Source: Mageeibacillus sp. UBA1255 (GTDB lineage Bacteria; Bacillota; Clostridia; UBA1212; UBA1255). From it: 7,682 nt of DNA. The notes beneath the pieces are model-generated. The model made no database searches. It was not told the origin of the DNA and saw nothing but the letters and a program-made list of their open reading frames with translations. Position numbers and translations under genes: made by a program. The stretch covers positions 8,494 through 16,175 of the forward strand of contig DBVV01000088.1 in assembly GCA_002308795.1 (NCBI GenBank). The letters are read 5' to 3'. Shown here one piece after another: positions 1-6,453 of this stretch (its first letter is position 1; every line of letters starts with the position of its first letter).

Positions 1-1035
1 GGGCGTACCGCGCGGTATGAGGAATACCTGAGGCGGCAATGCGAGACGCTTGCGTCCGGCGGGGAACTCCCTTCGCTGGACCGCCGGCAGAAACTGTTCT
101 TCAGAAAAGTTTTTTCCAACTCCCATAAAATCATCGCCTTTGCCTGCGCCTTTCAGAACGTCAGCAGGGATTTCCCGGATGAGATCGGAAAGGCTGTCGG
201 CATCGTCGATGAAGAGGCGCTCTTCATCATGAAGCACGTGCAGGGGCATACCAAATCGGCGTCGCGTGTTTATTCGCTGAAGCTGTTTGCCGATATGACG
301 GCCTATACCTGGCGCAACCGCCCCGGCCGGATCGTGGAGTATCAGTTTGCGTTCCTGACGGATCCTTCGGTCTATTGCCGAACCTACGCCATGGACGTAC
401 TTTACGCGCTGGGAACGGCCAACGACCTGCACCGGGCAGTCATGCTTCTGTCTGACAAGCAGCTTTTCTATCACCCCAAGGTCCTCATGGAGGGGCTGAT
501 GTCCTTCCGGGGCGACCACCGCGTTCTGGCGCTGCTGCTGGTCCGCGATTTTGACAATCTGTCGGAGGATTACCGGATCGCCGTTCTGGAATACTGCCGT
601 CACAGAGCGCCCACGGTCGGTCCTTTTCTTATCGACTTTTTGACGGGCGGGTATTCCGTAGACGTGAAGTGTACCACGCTGCGGTATTTCAGAAAATACC
701 CGATCCCGGAAGCGAAACCGATCATTGTCGATTTCCTCGAGCATGATAAAAAATGCGCGTGGGAGATCGCGGCGACCGCCGCCAAGACCCTCAGCGCATA
801 TCCGGAACCGGACGTGAAGGAGCTGCTCAAGCGCAGGCTTTCGCATCCGAACTGGTATATACGCCGCAACAGCGCGGAAAGCCTCGTTTCGATCGGCCTG
901 TTTGTTTCCGAACAGGCGGAGATCATGAACCGCAACGACCGTTTCGCGCGGGAGATTCTGGAATACAGTCTGCTCGTCGCGGAAAAAACCAAATTGCGCC
1001 CGGGCGCCGGGCTGCCGGGAGGCGATATTTTATGA
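1..1035 (+). CDS. HEAT-repeat protein, 5' end outside window
   Basis: The frame is open from the first base, so the gene starts upstream; the internal ATG at 229 is not a credible start because residues before it read as ordinary protein. 344 residues are visible. From about residue 120 to 320 the protein is a run of paired amphipathic helices of HEAT or armadillo type; the clearest unit is at residues 281-299 (SHPNWYIRRNSAESLVSIG), with the usual Pro, Arg and small-residue spacing. No catalytic motif or membrane segment is visible in this part. HEAT arrays are protein-binding scaffolds, so a role as partner or assembly factor for the glycosyltransferase is inferred from position only: the stop overlaps the next start by 4 nt, implying coupled translation. 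The HEAT assignment is fairly firm; the function is unknown. Confidence 0.8.
   Translation, partial: GRTARYEEYLRRQCETLASGGELPSLDRRQKLFFRKVFSNSHKIIAFACAFQNVSRDFPDEIGKAVGIVDEEALFIMKHVQGHTKSASRVYSLKLFADMTAYTWRNRPGRIVEYQFAFLTDPSVYCRTYAMDVLYALGTANDLHRAVMLLSDKQLFYHPKVLMEGLMSFRGDHRVLALLLVRDFDNLSEDYRIAVLEYCRHRAPTVGPFLIDFLTGGYSVDVKCTTLRYFRKYPIPEAKPIIVDFLEHDKKCAWEIAATAAKTLSAYPEPDVKELLKRRLSHPNWYIRRNSAESLVSIGLFVSEQAEIMNRNDRFAREILEYSLLVAEKTKLRPGAGLPGGDIL
1017..1022 (+). promoter_or_regulatory. Ribosome binding site for the GT2 gene
   Basis: GGGAGG lies 9 nt before the ATG at 1032. It decides the start: the same frame is open back to 753, but that extension lies inside the HEAT gene in another frame, is rich in Arg, Gly and Gln, and lacks a comparable site. 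Confidence 0.75.
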
Positions 1036-2432
1036 GCGTGTTATACCGGGTGGTGAATATCCTTTGCTCCGCGTTTGCGGTCTACCTCATTATTTACGCC
1101 ACGTTTCTCTTTCTTTCCGTCATCATAGGCGCCAATACGATGTACGCAAGGCGCAGACGCAGTTACTACGAAAACAAGCTCGACGTCAAGTCGTTCATTC
1201 CGATCAGCATTATCGTACCGGCCTACAACGAAGAGGTCACGATCATCGAGACGGTCCGCTCCCTGCTGGCGCTTGACTATGACAAATATGAGATCGTCGT
1301 TGTTGACGACGGCTCGAAGGACGACACTTCGAAGGTGCTGATCGAGCATTTCGGCATGCAGCCGGTCATCCGTCCCATCCGTTCGCGCATCCCGTGCCAG
1401 CCGGTGCAGCAGGTGTATGAATGTTACGATCAGAAGGTCAGCATCACCCTCATCCGCAAGAAAAACGGCGGCAAGGCGGACGCGCTGAATATGGGCATCA
1501 ACGCGTCGAATTATTCCTACTTTATTTGTATGGACGCGGACTCGGTGCTGCAGTATGATTCCCTCCGTAAAATCGTCGCGCCGATTCTGGAAAACGATAA
1601 AATCGTCGCCTGCGGCGGCGCGGTCATGCTCTGCAACGGCGTGACGTTAAAAGAAGGCAAGGTTGTCAAATACGACCTTCCGAAGAACACCATCGCCTGT
1701 ATGCAGGCGGTGGAATACTCGAGGACGTTTCTGGCTTCGAGGCTTCTGTTCGACAGCTTCAACGGGAACCTCATCATTTCCGGCGCCTTCGGCCTTTTCA
1801 AGAAAAACACCGTGATCGCGGCCGGCGGCTACGACCACGACACCAAGGGCGAGGACATGGAGCTTGTCGTAAAGCTCCATGAGTTCTGCGTGCTGAACAA
1901 AATCGACTATACGATCAAATACGCGCCGGACGCCATCTGCTGGACGCAGGCGCCGGAACGGCTCAAGGATCTGAGGACCCAGCGCAAGCGCTGGCACGTG
2001 GGGCTTTTTCAGTGTATGTATAAATACAGAAACTTTTTCGCCAATCCGAAAATGGGGCCGGTGGCGACCATTTCCTATATCTATTTCCTGCTGTATGAGT
2101 TGCTCTCGCCCTATATCGAGCTGCTGGGCCTCGTGCTGTCGATCGTGATCGTCGCGCTGGGGATCATCAACGTCCGCTTTGCGGTTGTGTTCTTTTTTGT
2201 GTACGTGCTCTACGGAATGATTCTGAGCATCACCTCCTACCTTACGACGATCCATCTGCAGGGGTTGAGCGTAAAGCCGAAAAGCATTCTGAAAATCATC
2301 GGGCTGAGCCTCCTGGAGACCACGTATATCCATTTCGTTATGCTCTGGACGCGCGCCACCGCGCTTGTCGGCTACCGCAAAAACAAGCGTAACTGGGGAA
2401 CCATCCAGCGCAAAAAAATCGATAATTCATAA
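1032..2432 (+). CDS. Membrane GT2 polysaccharide synthase
   Basis: A 466-residue processive-type family 2 glycosyltransferase, expected to polymerise a sugar from a nucleotide-sugar donor on the cytosolic face and pass the chain through the membrane. Residues 8-34 form the first membrane segment. The GT-A domain shows PAYNEE (63-68), VVVDDGS (89-95), NGGKADALN (145-153), the metal-binding DAD (168-170), GED with the likely catalytic Asp (273-275) and QRKRW (317-321), the Q/RxxRW signature of BcsA, PgaC and HasA relatives. Hydrophobic segments follow at about 344-378, 383-408 and 417-445, and a short basic tail ends the protein. There is no PilZ domain. Between the DDGS and GGK motifs sits an insert of about 28 residues (109-136) with Pro and Arg conserved-looking positions. 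The polymer made cannot be told from sequence. The gene sits between the HEAT gene (4-nt overlap) and the GGDEF-EAL gene (14-nt gap). Confidence 0.93.
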   Translation: MSVLYRVVNILCSAFAVYLIIYATFLFLSVIIGANTMYARRRRSYYENKLDVKSFIPISIIVPAYNEEVTIIETVRSLLALDYDKYEIVVVDDGSKDDTSKVLIEHFGMQPVIRPIRSRIPCQPVQQVYECYDQKVSITLIRKKNGGKADALNMGINASNYSYFICMDADSVLQYDSLRKIVAPILENDKIVACGGAVMLCNGVTLKEGKVVKYDLPKNTIACMQAVEYSRTFLASRLLFDSFNGNLIISGAFGLFKKNTVIAAGGYDHDTKGEDMELVVKLHEFCVLNKIDYTIKYAPDAICWTQAPERLKDLRTQRKRWHVGLFQCMYKYRNFFANPKMGPVATISYIYFLLYELLSPYIELLGLVLSIVIVALGIINVRFAVVFFFVYVLYGMILSITSYLTTIHLQGLSVKPKSILKIIGLSLLETTYIHFVMLWTRATALVGYRKNKRNWGTIQRKKIDNS

Positions 2433-2446
2433 GGGATTCTGTCATA

Positions 2447-4450
2447 ATGAAAAAACTCGTCTGTATTATCCTGTGTATTTCGGCGCTCTGCACTGCCTTA
2501 CTGCAGGGCTTTGGTTCCGCATACGCAGCCTCGGCGTCGGAAACCACGTCGTCAAACGAGCCTCCTGCGGTAAGCGAAGCGACAACGGCGAAAACGTCGC
2601 CGTCGGATGAACCCCCTGCGGTAAGCGAGGCGGTAACGGCGGAAACGTCGCTCTCCGGGGCGGAAGAAACGTCGGGCGAACCGACCACCGTAAGAAAAAC
2701 CAATACCCTTAAAAAAGGCGCGAATTTCTACGTCGTGGGGAACCCCGACTGTTATCCTTATGAATATTATAACGCCGAAACGGGGAATTACGAAGGCCTG
2801 CTGCCCCGTATTCTTGGTGAAATCGCGGCGGAAAACGGTTTCTCCCTTTTGTATTTTACCTCCTCCGACTCAAGGCAGGGCCTTGCCGAAAACTCGCAGG
2901 GAGAGATCATATCGGCGTGCGTGGACGACGAATTTTCCGAATTTGAGCATACGAAGCCGATCTTTTCCTACGTCTCCGAGGATGGGGAACAGCACACCGT
3001 GAGCATCGCCTTCTCGAACGCCGCGGGCGCCGACCTTGTTTCGCTGATGACGAAGTCGGTCAATTCGATTTCCAGCAAAACAAAGCTCGAATACTATTAC
3101 AGCTTCGTGCAGACGCAAAGAAACGACGAAGGCAAAGGACTTGTCGTCGCGGTCTGGATTTTGGGCGCCCTTGCCGCAGGGGCCGCCGTATTTGCCGTTA
3201 TTGTCCTCGTTAAAACGAAGAAAAAAGAAGGAAGAGCCCTCGATACGGAGTTCGTCCTCACCGCCGACGGACTGGAACGGTTCTTTGACACGAACATCAA
3301 GGATGTGACAAGAACGCTGTACGACGTAACGTTTTTATCCTGCAGCTTTCCGTCGGAAAACGCCCGGACCGACAAACAGCGCAGGGTTTTTGCCGGGATC
3401 CTCAAAGACGCGCTTGCCTCCGGCGACGTGTTGGGATTTATGCATACGGGTTTTTGTGTTATTTCCAACAGCGAGAATACGGACGTCGGCGAACTTGTCA
3501 AAAAAACGGAGCAGGCAAAGCTTGACGCCGGCCTGGACGGCATGGACGTTTTCTGCGGCACGCTGCGTTTGTCGAAAACCGACCGGCACTTTGCCGACGC
3601 CGTCCGGAAAGCGGAATCCGCCGCCGACATGGCGAAGGACCAGAAGACCTCGCTTATCCGCTACCATGAACAGACGGAGACGGTGGACGATTACACGGCG
3701 CAGGAATTGATCGACGCATTGGAAAAAGGCGAATTCAAGCCGGTTTACCAGCCTGTCTTCGACGCGGCTTCCGGAAAACTCAGGATGGTGGACGTCCACG
3801 CACGCTGGGAATCTCAGACTTACGGATACCTGGAGGAGCAGCGTTTTAAGGAAGCGTTCCGAAAAAACGGGCTTGTCACCCGGCTCGACGTCCGGATTTT
3901 TGCCGAATGCTGCCGCAGACTCAAGTACCGCAGGCAGATCGGCAAAAGCACGCCGCCTGCGATCTGTAATTTTTCAAGACGCAGCCTGTTGTCAAAGGAT
4001 TTCCTGATCCGTATTCTGGAAATACTGAAAAAAACCGGCTGCGACGCATCGAGTTTTATTTTTGAAATACGCGTCAAAGACAGAAAAACGGATCTGCGCG
4101 CGCTGGCCGACGTAACGGAAAAGCTGCACGAAATCGGCATCGCCGTCAGCCTTGATACCGCCGGCACCGGCCTGATCCACTATGAGGACTTCTCGCTTCT
4201 GAACGTCGACTATCTCAAGATTGACGACAGCATTTTGCGGTTGATCGGAAAAAACGAAGCGACGGTGCTGATTCTCAACTCCGTAACGACGCTGCATGAG
4301 GTCGGCGTAAAACTGATCTGCAACAATATTTCCGACGAGCATCTTCTGAAACAGGCAATTCTGATCGACACGGACTTTATTGAGGGAGATTACTGCTGCG
4401 CTCAGCTTGATACAGCCGGCATTGAAAAACTGATCGACAGCAACAAGTAA
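2447..4450 (+). CDS. Secreted/membrane SBP-like + degenerate GGDEF-EAL
   Basis: 667 residues. A signal peptide (KK, hydrophobic core, cleavage near AYA at 25-27) is followed by a Ser/Thr/Glu/Pro linker (28-85), a shortened bacterial family-3 solute-binding-like domain (about 91-222), one transmembrane helix (230-256) and cytosolic GGDEF-like (about 265-408) and EAL-like (418-665) domains. The GGDEF site reads HTGFC (333-337) and the metal-binding D-x-D-x-F-K region is unrecognisable. In the EAL domain the EAL position is DVH (449-451), DDFGTG is DTAGTG (570-575), the EGVE Glu is Asn626 and the QG motif is EG (646-647). Asn508, Glu540, Lys591 and Asp593 are kept. Both cyclase and phosphodiesterase activity are therefore unlikely. 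Like FimX or LapD, such proteins can act as c-di-GMP receptors, but some of the usual ligand contacts are also altered, so binding is inferred. The operon position suggests it controls the GT2. The start is the ATG 14 nt after the GT2 stop, with a modest AAGGGA site overlapping that stop. Confidence 0.9.
   Translation: MKKLVCIILCISALCTALLQGFGSAYAASASETTSSNEPPAVSEATTAKTSPSDEPPAVSEAVTAETSLSGAEETSGEPTTVRKTNTLKKGANFYVVGNPDCYPYEYYNAETGNYEGLLPRILGEIAAENGFSLLYFTSSDSRQGLAENSQGEIISACVDDEFSEFEHTKPIFSYVSEDGEQHTVSIAFSNAAGADLVSLMTKSVNSISSKTKLEYYYSFVQTQRNDEGKGLVVAVWILGALAAGAAVFAVIVLVKTKKKEGRALDTEFVLTADGLERFFDTNIKDVTRTLYDVTFLSCSFPSENARTDKQRRVFAGILKDALASGDVLGFMHTGFCVISNSENTDVGELVKKTEQAKLDAGLDGMDVFCGTLRLSKTDRHFADAVRKAESAADMAKDQKTSLIRYHEQTETVDDYTAQELIDALEKGEFKPVYQPVFDAASGKLRMVDVHARWESQTYGYLEEQRFKEAFRKNGLVTRLDVRIFAECCRRLKYRRQIGKSTPPAICNFSRRSLLSKDFLIRILEILKKTGCDASSFIFEIRVKDRKTDLRALADVTEKLHEIGIAVSLDTAGTGLIHYEDFSLLNVDYLKIDDSILRLIGKNEATVLILNSVTTLHEVGVKLICNNISDEHLLKQAILIDTDFIEGDYCCAQLDTAGIEKLIDSNK
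2552..2653 (+). repeat. Two 51-bp tandem copies in the linker
   Basis: Two adjacent 51-bp units (2552-2602 and 2603-2653) encode 17-residue near-copies at residues 36-52 and 53-69. They share EPPAVSEA and differ at few positions. This is a low-complexity Ser/Thr/Glu spacer between the signal peptide and the extracellular domain, with a partly similar degenerate stretch after it. It probably arose by slippage or unequal exchange and may vary in copy number between strains. Confidence 0.8.
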
Positions 4451-4558
4451 CGCCTCGCACGGTTCTGACGCCCGGGATCCGTTACGTCGCGGTAAGTCTG
4501 AACGGTTCTCTCGCAATTTTTTTCACAAAAAAAGAATTATATCATTAGTTTATTTTTT

Positions 4559-4572
4559 AAATTACGTAATTT
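4559..4572. promoter_or_regulatory. 14-bp perfect palindrome, possible operator
   Basis: AAATTACGTAATTT is a perfect inverted repeat ending 4 nt before the -35 box of the cyclase promoter. The spacing and symmetry suit a dimeric transcription factor, activator or repressor. The surroundings are very AT-rich, which raises the chance of a random AT palindrome and could equally serve as an UP element. The factor cannot be named. Confidence 0.45.
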
Positions 4573-4576
4573 CATA

Positions 4577-4605
4577 TTGACAATCTTAAATTAATCATTT
4601 ATAAT
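4577..4605 (+). promoter_or_regulatory. Consensus vegetative promoter of the cyclase gene
   Basis: TTGACA at 4577-4582, a 17-bp spacer, and TATAAT at 4600-4605: both boxes match the sigma-70/sigma-A consensus exactly. Transcription should begin near 4612, giving a leader of about 30 nt before the TTG start. It shows that the cyclase can be transcribed separately from the upstream operon. No clear hairpin terminator was seen between 4451 and 4576, so readthrough from upstream is also possible. Confidence 0.88.
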
Positions 4606-4625
4606 CGAGCCAATTAAACAAATTT

Positions 4626-4633
4626 AGAGGAGA
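4626..4633 (+). promoter_or_regulatory. Ribosome binding site favouring the TTG start
   Basis: AGAGGAGA ends 10 nt before TTG at 4644 and 22 nt before the in-frame ATG at 4656. The first spacing is usable and the second is too long, so the TTG start is chosen; it adds four residues (MTLF) to the protein. Confidence 0.7.
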
Positions 4634-4643
4634 TTATCCGAGA

Positions 4644-5738
4644 TTGACGTTATTCATGACAGCAGAACCGATATATGCGTTTACATACCTTTTTACGCTG
4701 ATTCTGCTTATTATGTATATGATTTTTATTGTCACCGGCAGGATTTTCGATGACCGGGAAAAAAGAATCGCACTGCTGTGCGCGGGGATGGTCGGCATTC
4801 TTTCCACTGCGGAGTTCATAGGTGTTTATCTCGACTACGCGGAGGTCGGGCTGCAGACACTGCACACAGCGGTAAAATTTGTCGAGCTGTCGCTGACCCC
4901 TGCGCTGCTGTTTGCCATGGGGATGATTATGCAATCGCAGCACCCGGTCCGCTGTCTCGCGGTGCCGGCTGCCCTGAGTTTTGTTTTTGAGGCGGTCATG
5001 CTGCCTTTCCGATTGATTTTCTACGTCGACGACGCAAGCATTTACCATCACGGTCCATTTTACTGGGTTTATCTGGTTCTGATTACGATCGGCGCGCTGT
5101 TTCTGTGCTTCAAATTCTTCATACTGGCAAGAAAACTTCAGAGCAAGCACAGTATTTACTGCACCCTGCCGATGTTGCTGCCGCTGATCTGTTTCGTAGC
5201 TCACATTATTATACCGGAAATTCGCATGTCGTGGCTTGGCGTGAGCATCGTGCTCATCTTCATGTATTCAGCCCACTGCAGTGTAAAGATGTGTGTAGAC
5301 CACATTACGAAGCTGCTTGACCGGAGCAGCTTCGACGCCGACCTAAAGGCGATGAAGAAGGGCAACACCCTCGTTTTTTTTGATATCAACAAGTTCAAAC
5401 AGCTCAACGATGACCATGGCCACGTCGTCGGCGACAAATACCTTTCCACCATCGCGGGCCTCATCCGGGAAGCGTATGAAAATGTCGGACGCTGCTACCG
5501 GATCGGCGGCGACGAATTCGCGGTCATTATCAACAAAAAGAACGTTGACGTGAAAAGCGTGAATAACGGCTTTCTCTCGCTGCTCGACAAGACGAGAAAA
5601 ACCGACCCGCTTCTTCCCTGGATCGCAATCGGCTCCTGTCCCTATACGGGGGACGGACAATCGAAGACGGACGTCTTCAACACCGCCGACATGAGAATGT
5701 ATTCCAACAAGGCGGAAGGCAGCAGCGTCGTAGACTGA
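4644..5738 (+). CDS. Multi-pass membrane diguanylate cyclase (GGDEF)
   Basis: 364 residues with TTG start. About seven hydrophobic segments fill residues 10-215 (roughly 10-31, 43-62, 75-97, 103-125, 138-162, 174-190 and 195-215), resembling seven-helix sensor modules found before GGDEF domains; the signal sensed is unknown. The C-terminal GGDEF domain begins near TKLLDRSSF (222-230). It has FFDINKFKQLNDDHGH (245-260), with the metal Asp247, intact RIGGDEF (286-292), and a closing ADMRMYSNKAEG (348-359). It should condense two GTP into c-di-GMP in the cytosol. No RxxD inhibitory site precedes GGDEF (the region reads GRCYRI), so ordinary product inhibition through that site is not expected. 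The domain is a little short, about 140 residues. It has its own promoter and terminator just downstream of the synthase operon, which suggests, but does not prove, that it feeds the degenerate GGDEF-EAL protein there. Confidence 0.92.
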   Translation: MTLFMTAEPIYAFTYLFTLILLIMYMIFIVTGRIFDDREKRIALLCAGMVGILSTAEFIGVYLDYAEVGLQTLHTAVKFVELSLTPALLFAMGMIMQSQHPVRCLAVPAALSFVFEAVMLPFRLIFYVDDASIYHHGPFYWVYLVLITIGALFLCFKFFILARKLQSKHSIYCTLPMLLPLICFVAHIIIPEIRMSWLGVSIVLIFMYSAHCSVKMCVDHITKLLDRSSFDADLKAMKKGNTLVFFDINKFKQLNDDHGHVVGDKYLSTIAGLIREAYENVGRCYRIGGDEFAVIINKKNVDVKSVNNGFLSLLDKTRKTDPLLPWIAIGSCPYTGDGQSKTDVFNTADMRMYSNKAEGSSVVD

Positions 5739-5756
5739 CGATACAGAACAAATTCT

Positions 5757-5789
5757 CCGGGAGTTTTTTGACTCCCGGTATTTTTTTTT
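5757..5789 (+). terminator. Rho-independent terminator after the cyclase
   Basis: A 7-bp stem CCGGGAG (5757-5763) / CTCCCGG (5772-5778) with an 8-nt T-rich loop is followed by TA and nine T. It lies 18 nt after the cyclase stop codon and closes that transcription unit. Confidence 0.92.
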
Positions 5790-6035
5790 GACGTCATGGA
5801 TCCCTGTGGGAGCCGGATTGAATGATCCGCGCGGTTGTGCGGTTCCCGGCAGCGCGGCGTCTCAGTGCCGCTTGCGGCATCGACCATCTTTTCCGTGAAC
5901 CTGAAATGACGATTGGCTGCCGATGCCTTAAAAATCGTTAACCGATTGTAATCCCACGATGATCCGTGATGAACCGAAAAAAATGAGCAAAAAACATGTA
6001 ATCACAACAGAGGCAGTTCCGGTAACCCAATGTCG
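5790..6035. other. Gene-free stretch with small hairpins
   Basis: No ORF here has a recognisable product or a convincing ribosome binding site. The stretch holds a compact GC inverted repeat, TGCCGC (5866-5871) / GCGGCA (5874-5879), and a weaker AATCG / CGATT pair (5933-5947). Its left part is GC-rich and its right part AT-rich. It lies between the cyclase terminator and the radical SAM scraps and may be an eroded mobile element end, but nothing identifies it. Confidence 0.5.
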
Positions 6036-6049
6036 TCATGAATATTCAT
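6002..6049 (-). other. 15-codon ORF with ribosome binding site, unassigned
   Basis: On the minus strand ATG at 6049 is preceded at 7 nt by AAAAAGGGG and opens a 15-residue frame (MNIHDDIGLPELPLL) ending in TGA. I do not recognise it. It may be a stub of a disrupted gene, possibly the first codons of a transposase, or chance. The site and the non-random look of the peptide are the only support. Confidence 0.22.
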
Positions 6050-6128
6050 AATCAAACCCCTTTTTTGCAGGGACAAATCGCTTAATATGATATAGGGAGG
6101 GGCGGTTGATCCCTCCTGAAAAATGCAT
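6036..6128 (-). pseudogene. Stub of a second radical SAM gene (N-terminus)
   Basis: ATG at 6128 follows a strong GGAGG site at 7 nt, which itself abuts the stop of the radical SAM tail upstream (TAAGGAGG). The frame runs 30 codons. Its first residues, MHFSGGINRP, resemble the opening of a clostridial radical SAM family that, from memory, starts MHxTGxxxRPP and goes on to the CxxxCxxC cluster. After Pro10 (about position 6099) the resemblance ends and no Cys motif follows, so only about ten codons survive. The match is short; the close coupling to another radical SAM fragment is what supports it. Confidence 0.4.
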
Positions 6129-6140
6129 GGTTTGGCCTCC

Positions 6141-6446
6141 TTACAGCGTTCTCTTGCGCCCCCGGATCCCCGCCATACGGTCCAGATCGCCCTGCCTGAT
6201 CTCACGGTCAAGCGCGGCGACGATCTTTTCCTTGCGGTCAAGGAAGTTCGGTCCCGTCAGGTTCACGCCGGAGATCGTGTGATGGGTGATGAACGAGCAG
6301 TCAACGGTCAGGTTCTCCACAAAAAGCTTTAATTCCTCCAGCAGTTCTTTTTCCGTGAGCGGGTCGAATTCCCCGCGCCGGGCTTCCGCGAGCAGCGGCG
6401 TGCCGGGGAACAGCGTCAGCCCGCCGGTGCCCACCAGCATGGGCCT
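6141..6446 (-). pseudogene. C-terminal fragment of a radical SAM protein
   Basis: On the minus strand about 101 residues before the TAA at 6141-6143 look like the tail of a radical SAM enzyme. RPMLVG is followed by TLFPGTPLL, then an acidic helix (LTEKELLEELKLFVENL), THHTISGVNLTGPNFLDRK and a closing GDLDRMAGIRGRKRTL. This is the part after the TIM barrel in a family of uncharacterised clostridial radical SAM proteins. The N-terminal barrel with the CxxxCxxC motif is missing. Upstream of 6446 the same frame reads as out-of-frame IS110 coding sequence, so there is no start of its own. It is a remnant; the family call is from recollection of sequence patterns. Confidence 0.6.
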
Positions 6447-6453
6447 GCACTGA

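Noticed and set aside
753..1031. Upstream extension of the GT2 frame
   Set aside because: It lies wholly inside the HEAT gene in another frame, is of Arg/Gly/Gln-rich shadow composition, and the GGGAGG site supports ATG at 1032.
1647..2333. Long minus-strand ORF opposite the GT2 gene
   Set aside because: Antisense shadow rich in His, Arg, Gln and Asp with no motifs; the plus strand carries clear GT2 motifs over the same bases.
3097..4516. Several minus-strand ORFs of 115-177 codons opposite the GGDEF-EAL gene
   Set aside because: Low-complexity Ser/Arg/Ala or His/Arg/Asp-rich translations typical of antisense frames in GC-biased genes; no ribosome sites or domains.
4517..4533. T7-CAC-A7 hairpin as a terminator for the synthase operon
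   Set aside because: The stem is all A:T with a 3-nt loop and is followed by A-rich, not T-rich, sequence on the plus strand; too weak to call.
6094..6117. GGAGGG/CCCTCC hairpin as a terminator of the radical SAM fragment
   Set aside because: No T run follows on the minus strand and it overlaps the start of the second radical SAM stub; likely incidental G-rich sequence.
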